A program made the position numbers and the translations under genes. Shown piece by piece: positions 23,097 to 23,129 of a stretch of 23,129 nucleotides of DNA (within the stretch, counting starts at the first letter, position 1; every line of letters starts with the position of its first letter). A model generated the notes under the pieces. It was not told the DNA's origin. It was given only the letters and a program-made list of their open reading frames with translations, and ran no database searches. This DNA comes from Chloroflexota bacterium (GTDB taxonomy: Bacteria; Chloroflexota; FW602-bin22; JACPRP01), in NCBI GenBank assembly GCA_016210495.1, contig JACQUC010000068.1:1-23129 (forward strand), written 5' to 3'.

Positions 23097-23129
23097 CCCA
23101 TCCCTTCTCCCTCTGGGAGAGGGGATGGG
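23097..23129. repeat. Palindromic repeat at the right edge (copy 3, truncated by the window)
   Basis: CCCATCCC...GGGATGGG with a central TCTCCC-TCT-GGGAGA makes a near-perfect 33-nt palindrome, related to the 38-nt repeat at 6394-6431 and 7199-7236. It lies 53 nt after the permease stop and might end or stabilise the operon transcript; no U-tract is visible before the window ends. Confidence 0.7.

Noticed and set aside
1..23129. CRISPR array, tRNA, rRNA, prophage or integrase
   Set aside because: I saw no regularly spaced direct repeats, cloverleaf-like segments, rRNA sequence, or phage/integrase proteins. A dedicated tRNA scan was not possible here.

Overview
The window is GC-rich bacterial DNA with dense coding on both strands and many small palindromic repeats. 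The gene content points to Chloroflexota: an XRE regulator overlapping a DUF2851 gene, a DUF2085 membrane protein, a secreted Thr/Pro-linker protein with TIG domains, and stand-alone TadE/TadG genes. This assignment is inferred from gene content, because no rRNA or other phylogenetic marker is present. TGA is used as a normal stop throughout, except at the left edge.

Left edge (1-850): the 3' part of a ferredoxin:thioredoxin reductase catalytic chain gene. Its reading frame runs through two in-frame TGA codons (154-156 and 160-162) at exactly the two positions where the family has its first Cys-Pro-Cys motif. A hairpin suited to be a bacterial SECIS element follows directly, so this is probably a double-selenocysteine (UPU) protein. 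After it comes a MITE-like element (19-bp inverted ends, 20-bp flanking direct repeats) full of nested palindromes.

850-5120: a promoter/operator and an XRE-DUF2851 pair, then two TadE-like genes and one TadG-like gene. 5121-11860, all on the minus strand: dut, a DUF2085 membrane protein, a repeat-rich gene-free kilobase, a secreted TIG-domain protein, a Pro-rich exported protein, serA (apparently with a CTG start), and tatA fused to a zinc ribbon.

12053-14190: an acyl-CoA ligase translationally coupled to a four-repeat helical protein. 14213-23044: one long plus-strand operon in the order flavin prenyltransferase (ubiX-like), benzoate-type CoA ligase, UbiD-1, 49-aa zinc ribbon, UbiD-2, UbiD-3, 52-aa zinc ribbon, ABC ATPase and ABC permease. 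I read this as an uptake, CoA-activation and prFMN-dependent (de)carboxylation system for an aromatic acid. UbiX would make prFMN for the three UbiD enzymes. The ligase would make an aryl-CoA. The zinc ribbons resemble small accessory subunits of hydroxyarylic-acid decarboxylases. The SsuBC/TauBC-type ABC pair would import the substrate; its binding protein is not in the window.
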